Shown piece after piece: positions 1 to 7,659 of a stretch of DNA of 9,550 nt. The position numbers and the translations under genes were made by a program. A model generated the notes under the pieces. It was not told where the DNA came from. It saw only the letters and a list, made by a program, of their open reading frames with translations, and searched no databases. Within the stretch, counting starts at the first letter, position 1. Each line of letters opens with the position of its first letter. Origin of the DNA: Streptomyces sp. WM6378 (GTDB lineage Bacteria; Actinomycetota; Actinomycetes; Streptomycetales; Streptomycetaceae); the NCBI RefSeq assembly GCF_001279695.1, contig NZ_LGDD01000060.1, positions 1-9,550 of the forward strand, written 5' to 3'.

Positions 1-1
1 C

Positions 2-43
2 CTCGGCTTCACCGTCCGCTTCGACCCCATTGAGGCCGCATGA
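2..43 (+). CDS. 3' end of an unidentified upstream gene (partial)
   Basis: The first 41 usable bases read as open codons ending in TGA at 41-43 and give LGFTVRFDPIEAA. Almost every third position is G or C, as in real genes of this organism. Only 13 residues are visible, so no family can be assigned. The gene runs on the plus strand and begins outside the window. It ends about 90 bases before the presumed left end of the IS256 remnant. Confidence 0.4.
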   Translation, partial: LGFTVRFDPIEAA

Positions 44-130
44 ACACAGCGCGCCGGTCACCTCGCTGACCTGGGCTCATCCTTCATTTTCGGACCAGCA
101 TCCCGCTGTCGACTCCCTCCGCATCTCGGG

Positions 131-840
131 GGGAGCGTGTCTGAAAGATCGTGTAAGTCCGTGACATGACAGCTTGGCCTGGGGCTCGGCCTCGGGTCCC
201 TGGTCAGGCGGATCGGTCGAGTCATGGCGGAGAAGACAGAACCGGTCGCAGCGGCGACCGGGGACGCGATGGTCGACGAGGTGGTCGAGCGGCTGCTCGA
301 CAAGGCTGATGCCTCAGGGGCGGCCCTGCTCGGCGAGGGCGGGCTGCTGACGGAGATCACCAAGGCCGTGCTGGAGCGGGCTCTGGAAGCCGAGATGAGC
401 GAACACCTCGGTTATGAACGCGGCGATCGGGCAGGTCACGGGTCGGGGAACTCCCGCAACGGGACCTCACCCAAGACGGTCCTGACCGACGCCGGCGCCA
501 TCACACTGGCGGTTCCGCGGGACCGCAACGGCGACTTCGAACCAAGTCTGGTCCCCAAGAACGCCCGCCGCCTCGCCGGGTTCAACGAACGGATCCTGTC
601 CTTCTACGCCCGCGGGATGAGCGTGCGCGACATCCGCTCCCACCTGGCCCAGATCTACGGCGTCGAGGTCGTGACCTGGCAGAACAGGCCCCTGGACGCG
701 GTCTGGCCGATCATCTACATCGACGCGCTGTGGGTGAAGATCCGGTCGGGTTCGGTGACCTCGAAACCGGTCTACCTCACCGCGGCACCGCCAGGCCGAC
801 CGCAGGCGTGTGTGGGCTGGGGTGCTGGGTGAGGTCGGAC
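131..840 (+). mobile_element. IS256-family insertion sequence remnant, left part only
   Basis: The stretch carries the 5' part of an IS256-family transposase gene. About 90 bases upstream of it is an end-like sequence (GTGTCTGAAAGATCGTG at about 137-153) that resembles terminal repeats of actinomycete IS256 elements; this resemblance is from memory and was not aligned. No matching right end is visible, because homology stops near 790-830 and the regulator gene ends at 859. The copy looks incapable of transposition. The exact left boundary and any target-site duplication cannot be fixed from the window. Confidence 0.5.
224..832 (+). pseudogene. IS256-family transposase, internally deleted and 3'-truncated
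   Basis: IS256-type DDE transposases are about 400 residues and act as cut-and-paste enzymes; this reading frame has only 202. Recognisable family features are the N-terminal EITKAVLERALEAEMSEHLGY block (about residues 45-65), the NSRNG / KTV stretch, VPRDRNGDFEPSLVPK, the ARGMSVRDI helix region, and the start of the catalytic domain, WQNRPLDAVWPIIYIDALWVK. Asp167 in IYIDAL is the likely first catalytic Asp. Between YGVEVV and TWQNRPLD (around residue 150) about 20 residues that family members normally have, including the ISRVTD-like helix, are missing. After VYLTA the sequence no longer matches, apparently because of a frameshift, and the second Asp and the Glu are absent. No good ribosome binding site precedes the ATG. 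It is a dead remnant. Confidence 0.85.
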
Positions 841-858
841 CTGCCCCGTCCGCGCCGC

Positions 859-2304
859 CTATGGGCCTTCCCGGTTCTCGGGGCTCGCGCCGGCCCTGAG
901 TCCCACCGCCGCCGTCGGGTCCTCAAGTCTCCACGCGTACTCAAGGGCGAACAGTCGCAGCAGGATGTGAAACGAGTAGCAGCCGGGGGCCGGGGATTCC
1001 AACAGCTGGGTGTCCACGAGTCGTTCGAGGACCGGCTCCGCCGCCGACTCCGTACGGCCCAGTGCGCGGGCCGCCTCCCTCAGGGTCAGGCCTGCGCCCT
1101 CATGTGTCGTGAGCAGGGGAAGCGCCGTCGCGGCGGCGCGGTCCATGGAGTTGCCACTGTGCAGGAGCGACTCGTACCCCTTGCGGAAGCCGTCGCGCAG
1201 CCGCAGGTCGTCGTACTCCAGCTCGTCCAGCCGGTGCCGCGGGTCGGCCAGCCGGTCGGCGAGTGCGCGTAGCGGCCAGGACGGGCGGGCCGTCAGCCGG
1301 GCGCTCGCGATGCGCAGTGCCAGCGGAAGACACCCACAGCTGCGGACGATCGCCTCGGCCGCCGGCCGGTCCTCCCGCAGGCGGTCCTCGCCGGCCAGCG
1401 CTCCGAGGAGCGCAAGGGCCTCGTGTTCCGGGAGCACTTTCACATGCAGGTGTACAGCACCGTTGACGGTGGCCAGGACGCGCCGGCTGGTGACCAGGAC
1501 CCCGCAGCCTGGGGCTGCCGGCAGCAACGGCCGCACCTGGGCGGCGTCGTGGGCGTTGTCCAGTACGACGAGGAGGCGGCGGTCGGCCGCCAGGGCCCGG
1601 TACCGTGCGCCGGCTTCCTCCTCGTTGTCGGGTACGGCGCCGGTGTCCCCCAGTGCCCGCAGGAACCGGGCGAGCACCTCCGCGGGCGGCAGTGGGCGCC
1701 GGCCCCGAGCCGTCCCCATCAGATCCGCGTAGAGCTGGCCGTCGGGGAAGCGGCCGGCCAGCAGGTGCGCGGCGTGCACGGCCAGCGCGGACTTGCCGAC
1801 GCCGACCGGGCCGTCGAGGCCCACGATCGCGCAGGGGCCCGGCTGCGGCTGCGGACGCAGAGCGTCCAGTCGGTCCAACTCACCTGTGCGGCCGCAGAGG
1901 TGGGGAATGCAGGGTGGCAGCTCGCGGGGGACCGGTGCCTCGGTCCGCTGCCCTGCGGAGCCGCGGGGGACAGCTCTGTCAGCGTATCGCCGTCCTTCTT
2001 CCACGCGGTCGCGGGCCGTGGCGAGAGCCCCCAGTTCGGCGCCGGTAGCCCCGAGGATCCGTATCAGATCGTCGAACCGGTCGGTCGGTGGCAGGGTCTT
2101 GCCGGCGAAGTAGTCCCCGATGACTCCGTGCGCCCAACCCGTCCTGGCCGCCAGCTCCCGGTAGGTGAGCTGCGAGTCGCCCTGCTGCCGGGCCGCCCGG
2201 CGCCTGAGGTGGCGCAGTGTGGCCGCCAGCCCCTCCATGGTGGCGATCCCGTCGAGACCTCGGGGCGCCTCGCCGTCAACTCTCTTGTCGGATCCCCGAT
2301 TCAT
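859..2304 (-). CDS. XRE-HTH / NB-ARC STAND transcriptional regulator
   Basis: This 481-residue protein is probably a cytoplasmic, ATP-dependent transcriptional regulator of the AfsR-like STAND class. A helix-turn-helix domain occupies about residues 24-98 (LTYRELAARTGWAHGVIGDY). An NB-ARC ATPase follows: CGRTGELDRL entry motif (137-146), Walker A GPVGVGKS (165-172), Walker B LLVVLDNAHD (244-253), VTSRR (271-275) and CGCLPLAL (323-330). A winged-helix segment ends near YSFHILLRLFALEYA (443-457). Family members often continue into TPR repeats, but this one stops about 25 residues later. The start at 2304 was chosen because GGAGG lies just upstream, although the spacing to the ATG is short. The longer open frame to 2754 would run through the promoter region and over the divergent gene. 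An alternative ATG at 2238 has no evident ribosome binding site. The gene is divergent from the 2507 operon, which it probably regulates (inference). Confidence 0.85.
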   Translation of the reverse strand: MNRGSDKRVDGEAPRGLDGIATMEGLAATLRHLRRRAARQQGDSQLTYRELAARTGWAHGVIGDYFAGKTLPPTDRFDDLIRILGATGAELGALATARDRVEEGRRYADRAVPRGSAGQRTEAPVPRELPPCIPHLCGRTGELDRLDALRPQPQPGPCAIVGLDGPVGVGKSALAVHAAHLLAGRFPDGQLYADLMGTARGRRPLPPAEVLARFLRALGDTGAVPDNEEEAGARYRALAADRRLLVVLDNAHDAAQVRPLLPAAPGCGVLVTSRRVLATVNGAVHLHVKVLPEHEALALLGALAGEDRLREDRPAAEAIVRSCGCLPLALRIASARLTARPSWPLRALADRLADPRHRLDELEYDDLRLRDGFRKGYESLLHSGNSMDRAAATALPLLTTHEGAGLTLREAARALGRTESAAEPVLERLVDTQLLESPAPGCYSFHILLRLFALEYAWRLEDPTAAVGLRAGASPENREGP

Positions 2305-2506
2305 TCCCCTCCGCCTCTGTCCGGGCCGATCCGGATCCGTCCGGCTGCGGCCGGTTGACGGGAACGGCCGACGGCATTCCTGTAAATATCGGCGCAGTTC
2401 AACAACCTCATCCACCGGATGGTTTTCCGCCCGCTGTTCCATACGGCGTTCAACGGCAGCCGGTTCAGGGCCGGGCACGGGAAATCCTCGAAGGAGGCAG
2501 TCACCG
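2305..2506. promoter_or_regulatory. Divergent intergenic control region
   Basis: This 202-base gap must hold the start signals of both the minus-strand regulator and the plus-strand operon. It contains a perfect 10-bp palindrome GATCCGGATC (2328-2337) close to the regulator start, and a short AT-rich patch (TGTAAATAT, 2381-2389) that is unusual in such GC-rich DNA. TTGACG at 2355-2360 resembles a -35 box, but its spacing to TAAATA is 22, too long for a housekeeping promoter. GGGAAC (2360-2365) about 17 bases before the AT patch could instead suit an ECF sigma factor. The heptamer GTTCAAC occurs at 2397-2403 and 2448-2454. No promoter can be fixed from sequence alone. Confidence 0.5.
2491..2497 (+). 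promoter_or_regulatory. Ribosome binding site deciding the start at 2507
   Basis: AAGGAGG is an almost perfect Shine-Dalgarno sequence with 9 bases before ATG 2507. It rejects the longer open frame that begins at 2165, which would be antisense to the regulator N-terminus. Confidence 0.85.
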
Positions 2507-3139
2507 ATGAGTGTCATCTGCAACAAGCAGGAAAGCAGGCTCTTTCCTCTCGACGAGGAGACCAGCGAGCTGTATGCCCGGGTCGACGCACCGATCGCGA
2601 CCGGTTCCGCCCATCTCATGCGGGCCGGTGCCGAGCTCCACCTGCTCCACTCCGACCTGGAGCTGAACGACCTGCGCCAGGCCACGGTGCGCGTCTCCTG
2701 CGCGGCCGCTGCGGTCAAGGCGGCTCTGGTGGAGTACGAGAGCTCCCACAGCATCGCCCGTGAGCTGGGCTTCTATGCCGTACACGACGAGGTGCTGCGG
2801 GCAGCGGGCGGTGGCTCCTTGCGAGTGCGGGAGACCCTCGAAGAGGCCAGCGGGCTCGGTCTTGTCGCGCTCGACAGCGAATCCCTGGGCGTCATCGCCC
2901 GAAGGTTCGTAGCGGGCGGGGACGAGGCAGCGTTCGGCCACTTCCTCTCCGAACTGCGCGAGTTCTCCGCGGAACTCGACCTTTTCGACCGAACGGCCGC
3001 GTCGGCGGATCTCTCCGCCTGGCAGCAGTTCCCCTGGAAGGCGATCACGCAATTCGATCGCATTCGGATCTACGGGCAGGCACTCGCCATCATCAACATA
3101 CTCGGCACGGCGGGCACATCCGTCGCCGTCAACTCATAA
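2507..3139 (+). CDS. Unknown 210-residue helical protein, first gene of the two-gene operon
   Basis: I do not recognise this family. The protein has 210 residues, no signal peptide, no clear membrane segment and no catalytic motif that I can name. It is rich in Ala, Leu and Glu with amphipathic, helix-like stretches, for example AHLMRAGAELHLLHSDLEL, TVRVSCAAAAVKAALVEY and HFLSELREFSAELDLF, so it is probably an all-alpha cytoplasmic protein. There are two cysteines: Cys5 in the N-terminal MSVICN and one in RVSCAAA (near residue 65). The C-terminal third holds an aromatic/hydrophobic helix (ITQFDRIRIYGQALAIINIL). The start is set by a strong AAGGAGG. The next gene follows 15 bases after the stop, and its product also begins MSV-x-CN, so the two are probably co-expressed and may act together. 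The divergent STAND regulator is the likely controller. G/C-biased third positions support real coding. Confidence 0.85.
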   Translation: MSVICNKQESRLFPLDEETSELYARVDAPIATGSAHLMRAGAELHLLHSDLELNDLRQATVRVSCAAAAVKAALVEYESSHSIARELGFYAVHDEVLRAAGGGSLRVRETLEEASGLGLVALDSESLGVIARRFVAGGDEAAFGHFLSELREFSAELDLFDRTAASADLSAWQQFPWKAITQFDRIRIYGQALAIINILGTAGTSVAVNS

Positions 3140-3150
3140 GGGAGGGAAGG
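3140..3150 (+). promoter_or_regulatory. Ribosome binding site for the second operon gene
   Basis: A purine run containing GGAGG (3141-3145) begins right after the TAA of the preceding gene and leaves 9 bases to ATG 3155. The 15-base gap leaves no room for a separate promoter, so the two genes form one operon. Confidence 0.8.
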
Positions 3151-3154
3151 ACAG

Positions 3155-3757
3155 ATGAGCGTCAACTGCAACACTCTCTTCAAGCTGAGTCTTGAGTCGC
3201 TACGCGACAAGAAGCGACTCGCGGGAAACGCCGGACTCGCGCTGCTCGGCGCCACCGGCGACACCTACAAGGCCATGGAGCTCGCCGAGCACGGTGACGG
3301 CGCCGCCTCGGCGGGCGTGTACGTCGCCTCGGCCGAGGCGAAGCTCCGGAACGCGAGCGATCTGCTGGGCGAGGTCGTCTCGGTGCTCGTCTCGGGCAGC
3401 CTGAGTCCGGACGCGATCACGTGGTATCAGGGGCTCGACTACGACCGGCTGTACCGCGCCGGAGTCGACCACGGCGTACTGCCGCAGAACGTGAACATCT
3501 GGGCCGAGTTCGCCGAACTGATGGTGAGGGAAGGGCCGTTGAGCGTCACCGAGGCCTTCCGCGCCCGGGTCGCGCACGCTGCGGAGCTCATGACGCAGTG
3601 GCTGGTCTCCATGGGCGGCGCCGACTCCGTGACCAGGCTCGCGCGGCTGACCGCGGCCGTCACCGACCTGGCGGTGTACGCCCGGTTCGTCGGCTACGTC
3701 AACACGGTGGAGCCTCTCGACAAGGAGTGGCTGCGTCCGGTCACCGCCACCGGGTAG
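3155..3757 (+). CDS. Unknown 200-residue helical protein, second gene of the operon
   Basis: I do not recognise this family. The product is 200 residues with no signal peptide or convincing membrane span. It is mostly helix-like (GLALLGATGDTYKAMELAE, ASAEAKLRNASDLLGEVVSVL, AEFAELMVREG, AHAAELMTQWLVSMG, LTAAVTDLAVYARFVGYV). A short Pro/Asn/Trp segment (VLPQNVNIW) sits mid-protein. It opens with MSVNCN, matching MSVICN of the upstream product, so Cys5 and Asn6 are shared. By eye the two may also align at VYVASAEAK against VRVSCAAAAVK, at YDRLYRAG against HDEVLRAAG, and near a late Tyr-containing hydrophobic helix. This suggests distant paralogues that might form a hetero-oligomer, but identity is too low to be certain. 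It is the last gene before the 3780-3808 hairpin. Confidence 0.85.
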   Translation: MSVNCNTLFKLSLESLRDKKRLAGNAGLALLGATGDTYKAMELAEHGDGAASAGVYVASAEAKLRNASDLLGEVVSVLVSGSLSPDAITWYQGLDYDRLYRAGVDHGVLPQNVNIWAEFAELMVREGPLSVTEAFRARVAHAAELMTQWLVSMGGADSVTRLARLTAAVTDLAVYARFVGYVNTVEPLDKEWLRPVTATG

Positions 3758-3779
3758 CCGCCCTGCTCCATCGAGGGAG

Positions 3780-3808
3780 CGAGAGCGCCGACACCCTCGG
3801 CGCTCTCG
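3780..3808. terminator. Hairpin between convergent genes, likely bidirectional terminator
   Basis: CGAGAGCGCCGA (3780-3791) and TCGGCGCTCTCG (3797-3808) form a perfect 12-bp stem with loop CACCC. It lies 22 bases after the operon stop and 23 bases after the exporter stop on the other strand, so it can serve both transcripts. There is no strong T-run on either side, which is common for actinomycete terminators. Confidence 0.8.
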
Positions 3809-3831
3809 TCATGTCATGTCCGCATCGCGCT

Positions 3832-6800
3832 TCACCGGTACGCGCGCGCCTGCAGTCCATACATCCTGGCGTAGAGCCCGTTCCGCGCCATCAGCTGCCG
3901 GTGGCTGCCCACTTCCGCCACCGTGCCGGCGTCGAGGACGACGATGAGATCGGCCACCTGTACCGTCGAGAAGCGGTGCGACACCAGCAAGGTGATCCCG
4001 CCCGTGCCGTGCGCCGCGCGGGCGGCCGCGCCCAGCCGCTCGAAGAGCAGGTGCTCGGTTTCGGCATCGAGGGACGCCGTCGGCTCGTCGAGGACGAGCA
4101 GCAACGGCCGGTCGCGCAGCAATGCCCGCCCCAGAGCCAGCTTCTGCCACTGCCCACCGGACAGGTCGACGCCCGCCGGCCACTGCCTGCCCAGTTGGCT
4201 CTCCAGGCCGTCCGGCAGCTCGCCCGGAAGCTCGGCCGCCCCCGCCCGGCCGAGCGCACCGAGGACGGCTCCCCGGTCGTCGAGGCGGGGTGTGTCACCC
4301 ACCCCGACCGTCTCACCCGCCAACAGCTCGTACCGTACGAAGTCCTGGAAGCCCGCGCTCAGCCGGGCGCGCCAGCACTCCGGGTCGAATGCCGCCAACT
4401 CTTCGCCATCGGCGCTGAGTTGCCCCTGCGTCGGCTCGTACATCCGGCACAGCAACTTGACCAGCGTGGTCTTGCCCGAGCCGTTCTCGCCGACCAGCGC
4501 CACCACGCTCCCGGCGGGCAGCCACAGGCTGATGTCTCTCAGCACCAGGGACGTCGTCCCGGGGTAGCGGAAGGAGAGTCCGTCGATGCCGATCCCGTGG
4601 CGCAGCGTGGCCGGGACCCCGGCTGTGGGGGTGGCCGGGCGCACCCGGCGGGCGTACCCGCCCAGCCACCGGAAGCGCTCGGCGCTCTGCAGCAGATCGA
4701 CGACGATGCCGGTCGTCGCCACGAGACCCGCAGTGTGCCCGACGAACCTGCCCGCCAGCAGGACCGCCAGCAGTACGGCGCCCAGACTCGCCGATCCGCC
4801 GGCGGCGAGCGAGGTGACGAAGCCGGCGGCGCCGAGGAGGCACAGCGTGTTCAGCAACCCGGCGACGCCGCCGACGGCCGCGACCCGCCACTGCGCCCGG
4901 CCCATCACGGCATCGCCCCGGCCGCGCGCCTCCCGCTGCCGCCGCCGGATCTCGGCTCCGACGCCGAACACGCGCAGTTCCTTGCCCGCGGCGGGGGTGG
5001 CTGACAGCAGGGTGAGCTGAGCGGCGAGCCGGTAGTCCGCCGCCGACCTCTCCTGAGCGCGGGCGGAGACCTTGCGGGCCGCCACCTGGAGGCGCAGCGC
5101 CACCAGGCCGACGAGTGGCAGCGCGAGCAGCGCGGGGTGGATCAGCGCCAGCAGCACGGCGGTCACCAGGAATCCGCCGAGTTCCTCCAACAGGTTGAGC
5201 AGCCAGTTCAGCAGCCCTCCCATGGCGAGGAGGCGTTCCCTGAGCAGGTGCAACCGGTCCTGGAACGCGGGCGATTCGTGGTGGCGCAGCCCCGAAATCC
5301 CGGCCGTGAGACGGGCCAGCATGCGGTCGAAGGCGAAGCCGACCCGCTCGCTGAGCCCGATCCGCGCCGTGACTCCGGCCAGTTGGACCGCCTGCCCCAC
5401 ACCCAGAGTCGCCACCAGGAGCAGCGCGGCGGCCAGCGCGGCAGCGAGGTCGTGCCGGTCGGCTCCATCGGCCATGGACCGCAGCCACAGCGCCTGCAGC
5501 GCCCCGAGCCCGGCCGCGGCCGGAACCAGGATCAGTCCCAGGAGCGCAAGCCCCTTCGACTCCCGGAACGAGGCCGCGAGTACGGTGCCAAGTGCGGCGA
5601 AGGCGTCGGCGGGGCGACGCCGGTCGGGCGGCGCCAACTCTGTTTCTGGTACGGCCTGTTCGGGGATCGGGGCGGCGGAGGGGGGAGGGATCGGGGCGGC
5701 AGACGGGCCGTCCGCATGGGAGCCTTTACGGGAGCTCGTATGGGCGTCCGCGAAGTGACCCTCTCCCCCTTCAACCCCGCCATCGGTGAGGAAACGCGCC
5801 GCCTGGATCCGGTACATGCGCGCATACCGCCCGCCCGCGGCCATCAGCTGGTCGTGCGAGCCCGCTTCGACGACGCGGCCGCCGTCCAGGACGTAGATGA
5901 GGTCAGCCCTGCGCACGCCGGAGAACCGATGGGAGACCAGTACCGTGGTGCTGCCGCGCCTCACCCCCAGGAACCGCTCGAAGAACTCGGCCTCCGCGCG
6001 GGCGTCCAGGTGGGCCGTGGGCTCGTCCAGGACGAGGACCGCTCCGTCGCGGGCGGCGAGCAGCGCCCGCGCCAGCGCGACCTTCTGCCACTGTCCCCCA
6101 GACAGTTCGGTGCCGCCCGTGAACTGCCGGGACAGCACCGTGTCCCACCCCGAAGCGAGCTGCCCCGGCAGTGCCGCCCCGCCCGCGAGCACCAGCGCGC
6201 ACTCCACCGCCTCCTGGTCACCCGCTGCCCGCAGGTCGCCGAAGCCGACGTTCTCGCGCAGGCTCAGCGGATATTTCACCAAGTCCTGGAACACGACGGC
6301 CAGTTGACGCCGCCAGGAGGCCGCATCGCAGGCTCGCGCGTCGGTGCCGTCGAGGGTGATCCCGCCGCTGTCGGGCTCGTACAGGCGGGTAAGCAGTTTG
6401 ATGAGCGTGGTCTTGCCCGCACCGTTCGCACCGACGACCGCGACGGAGGACCCGGCGGGGATGCGCAGGCTGAGCCCGTCGAGGACCCGCCGGTCGGTGC
6501 CCGGGTAGGCGAAGGAGACCGACTCGACCGCGATCTCCCGGCACCCGGGCCGGGCGGAACCGGACACCGCGCCCGCGCCCTTGCCCGGGCTCCCGCCTGT
6601 TCCCTCACCGGTACGAGGACTACCGCCGCCAGAATCCGACGTGTGGCTGATCCGCTCCAGCTCGGCGAGCGCTCTCAGCCCCAACAGCCCGGTGCGCAGC
6701 AGATAGTCGGAGTCCCCGACCCAGGCCAGCGCGGGCAGGCCGACCGCCGCCTGCACCACGATCACCAGCCCCGCGAGGCCGAGTTCCCCGCGCGATGCAG

Positions 6801-7659
6801 CCGACGCGGCCCAGCCGAGCACCGCCGCCTCGGCGAGGACGACGAAGGCCACCGTTCCGTAGGCACGCCCCGTGGCCAGCCGCCGGACGGCCCACACCCT
6901 CGCCATGCCGACACGCCAGGTGTCGGTCATCCGGCCGACCAGCCAGTCTCCGAGGCCGAAGAGCCGTACTTCCGTGGCGGGTCCCGGCTCCACCGCGAGG
7001 CTTCTGAAGTAGCCCGCCCGCCTGACCACGCCGCTCGCCTCGGCCATCCCACCGTGCACACTGCGCGCGACGCCGAGGTAGGCGCGGTGGGTGAGGACGC
7101 CGGCGAGGCAGAGCACCACGGGGGCCCACCATGCGAACGGCGCCAGCAGACACACCAGTCCGATCCCCTGGAGCCGGGGCCGGACCACGTCCGGCAGCAG
7201 CCGCGCGAGCGCGTCGGGCCGCGTCTCGGGATCCGTAGCCAGCCGCAACGTATCGGCGTAGCCCGGGTCTTCCAGATGGGCGATCCCGGTCGGCCGGAGA
7301 GCGGCGGCCATCACCCGGTCGTCGACCGACTGCGTCACCCGCATCCGCAGCGCGGCCGTCAGTCCCGACTCCAGCGAGCCGAGCGCCGTCTGGGCGACCG
7401 CGACGGCACCGAACCCGGTCAGCGCGAGCAGCATGTGCCGCCCGGCGCCGGAACTCAGCCCGGAACCCACCGCGGCGGGCAGCGACCCCACCAACAGGCC
7501 CGTGACAAGGACGAGTAGCAATGCGGCCGCAGCTCCCCCCACGACGACCACGGCGAGCGCGAGCGCGAGCCGGGGCGATGCGTCCCACAGCAGCCTGGCC
7601 GCGGCCCCCACTCCACCGCCCTGTTCCGTTCGCCGCCCCCTCCTGAGCCTCTCCCTCAT
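3832..7659 (-). CDS. Tandem ABC exporter, two membrane domains and two ATPase domains in one chain
   Basis: This 1275-residue membrane protein is an ATP-driven exporter formed from two fused half-transporters (TMD1-NBD1-TMD2-NBD2). NBD1 (about 375-610) has Walker A GANGAGKT (Lys416), signature LSGGQ (519-523), Walker B VLVLDEP (Asp545, Glu546) and H-loop His577. NBD2 (about 1020-1265) has GENGSGKT (Lys1063), LSGGQ (1166-1170), LLVLDEP (Glu1192) and His1228. Both sites keep catalytic Glu and His, so both look active. Hydrophobic segments fill about 20-330 and 680-985, joined by a Ser/Pro-rich linker (about 622-675). No C39 leader peptidase or solute-binding domain is present. LSGGQWQK is, as I recall, frequent in exporters near peptide and antibiotic clusters. 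ATG 7659 was chosen over 7914 because GGAGG lies 8 bases upstream and the extra 85 residues are low-complexity and not membrane-like. The substrate is unknown. The gene converges on the 2507 operon. Confidence 0.92.
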   Translation of the reverse strand: MRERLRRGRRTEQGGGVGAAARLLWDASPRLALALAVVVVGGAAAALLLVLVTGLLVGSLPAAVGSGLSSGAGRHMLLALTGFGAVAVAQTALGSLESGLTAALRMRVTQSVDDRVMAAALRPTGIAHLEDPGYADTLRLATDPETRPDALARLLPDVVRPRLQGIGLVCLLAPFAWWAPVVLCLAGVLTHRAYLGVARSVHGGMAEASGVVRRAGYFRSLAVEPGPATEVRLFGLGDWLVGRMTDTWRVGMARVWAVRRLATGRAYGTVAFVVLAEAAVLGWAASAASRGELGLAGLVIVVQAAVGLPALAWVGDSDYLLRTGLLGLRALAELERISHTSDSGGGSPRTGEGTGGSPGKGAGAVSGSARPGCREIAVESVSFAYPGTDRRVLDGLSLRIPAGSSVAVVGANGAGKTTLIKLLTRLYEPDSGGITLDGTDARACDAASWRRQLAVVFQDLVKYPLSLRENVGFGDLRAAGDQEAVECALVLAGGAALPGQLASGWDTVLSRQFTGGTELSGGQWQKVALARALLAARDGAVLVLDEPTAHLDARAEAEFFERFLGVRRGSTTVLVSHRFSGVRRADLIYVLDGGRVVEAGSHDQLMAAGGRYARMYRIQAARFLTDGGVEGGEGHFADAHTSSRKGSHADGPSAAPIPPPSAAPIPEQAVPETELAPPDRRRPADAFAALGTVLAASFRESKGLALLGLILVPAAAGLGALQALWLRSMADGADRHDLAAALAAALLLVATLGVGQAVQLAGVTARIGLSERVGFAFDRMLARLTAGISGLRHHESPAFQDRLHLLRERLLAMGGLLNWLLNLLEELGGFLVTAVLLALIHPALLALPLVGLVALRLQVAARKVSARAQERSAADYRLAAQLTLLSATPAAGKELRVFGVGAEIRRRQREARGRGDAVMGRAQWRVAAVGGVAGLLNTLCLLGAAGFVTSLAAGGSASLGAVLLAVLLAGRFVGHTAGLVATTGIVVDLLQSAERFRWLGGYARRVRPATPTAGVPATLRHGIGIDGLSFRYPGTTSLVLRDISLWLPAGSVVALVGENGSGKTTLVKLLCRMYEPTQGQLSADGEELAAFDPECWRARLSAGFQDFVRYELLAGETVGVGDTPRLDDRGAVLGALGRAGAAELPGELPDGLESQLGRQWPAGVDLSGGQWQKLALGRALLRDRPLLLVLDEPTASLDAETEHLLFERLGAAARAAHGTGGITLLVSHRFSTVQVADLIVVLDAGTVAEVGSHRQLMARNGLYARMYGLQARAYR

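Noticed and set aside
1423..2358. 311-codon plus-strand frame opposite the regulator
   Set aside because: The opposite strand encodes clear Walker A and Walker B motifs, so this frame is a shadow.
2305..2754. N-terminal extension of the regulator frame by 150 codons
   Set aside because: It would be antisense to the first operon gene and run through the divergent promoter region. ATG 2304 has a purine-rich ribosome binding site and the HTH domain begins just after it.
2507..3757. Terpene-synthase-like function for the two helical proteins
   Set aside because: Neither a DDxxD-like nor an NSE/DTE metal-binding motif is present in either sequence.
3421..5004. 527-codon open frame on the plus strand
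   Set aside because: It overlaps the second operon gene in another frame, runs through the terminator hairpin and then lies antisense to the exporter ATPase domain; it has no recognisable motif.
5137..7518. 793-codon open frame on the plus strand opposite the exporter
   Set aside because: It is Gln/Arg/Gly/Pro-rich, motif-free and exactly antisense to the conserved ABC domains; long antisense frames are a usual by-product of very GC-rich genes.
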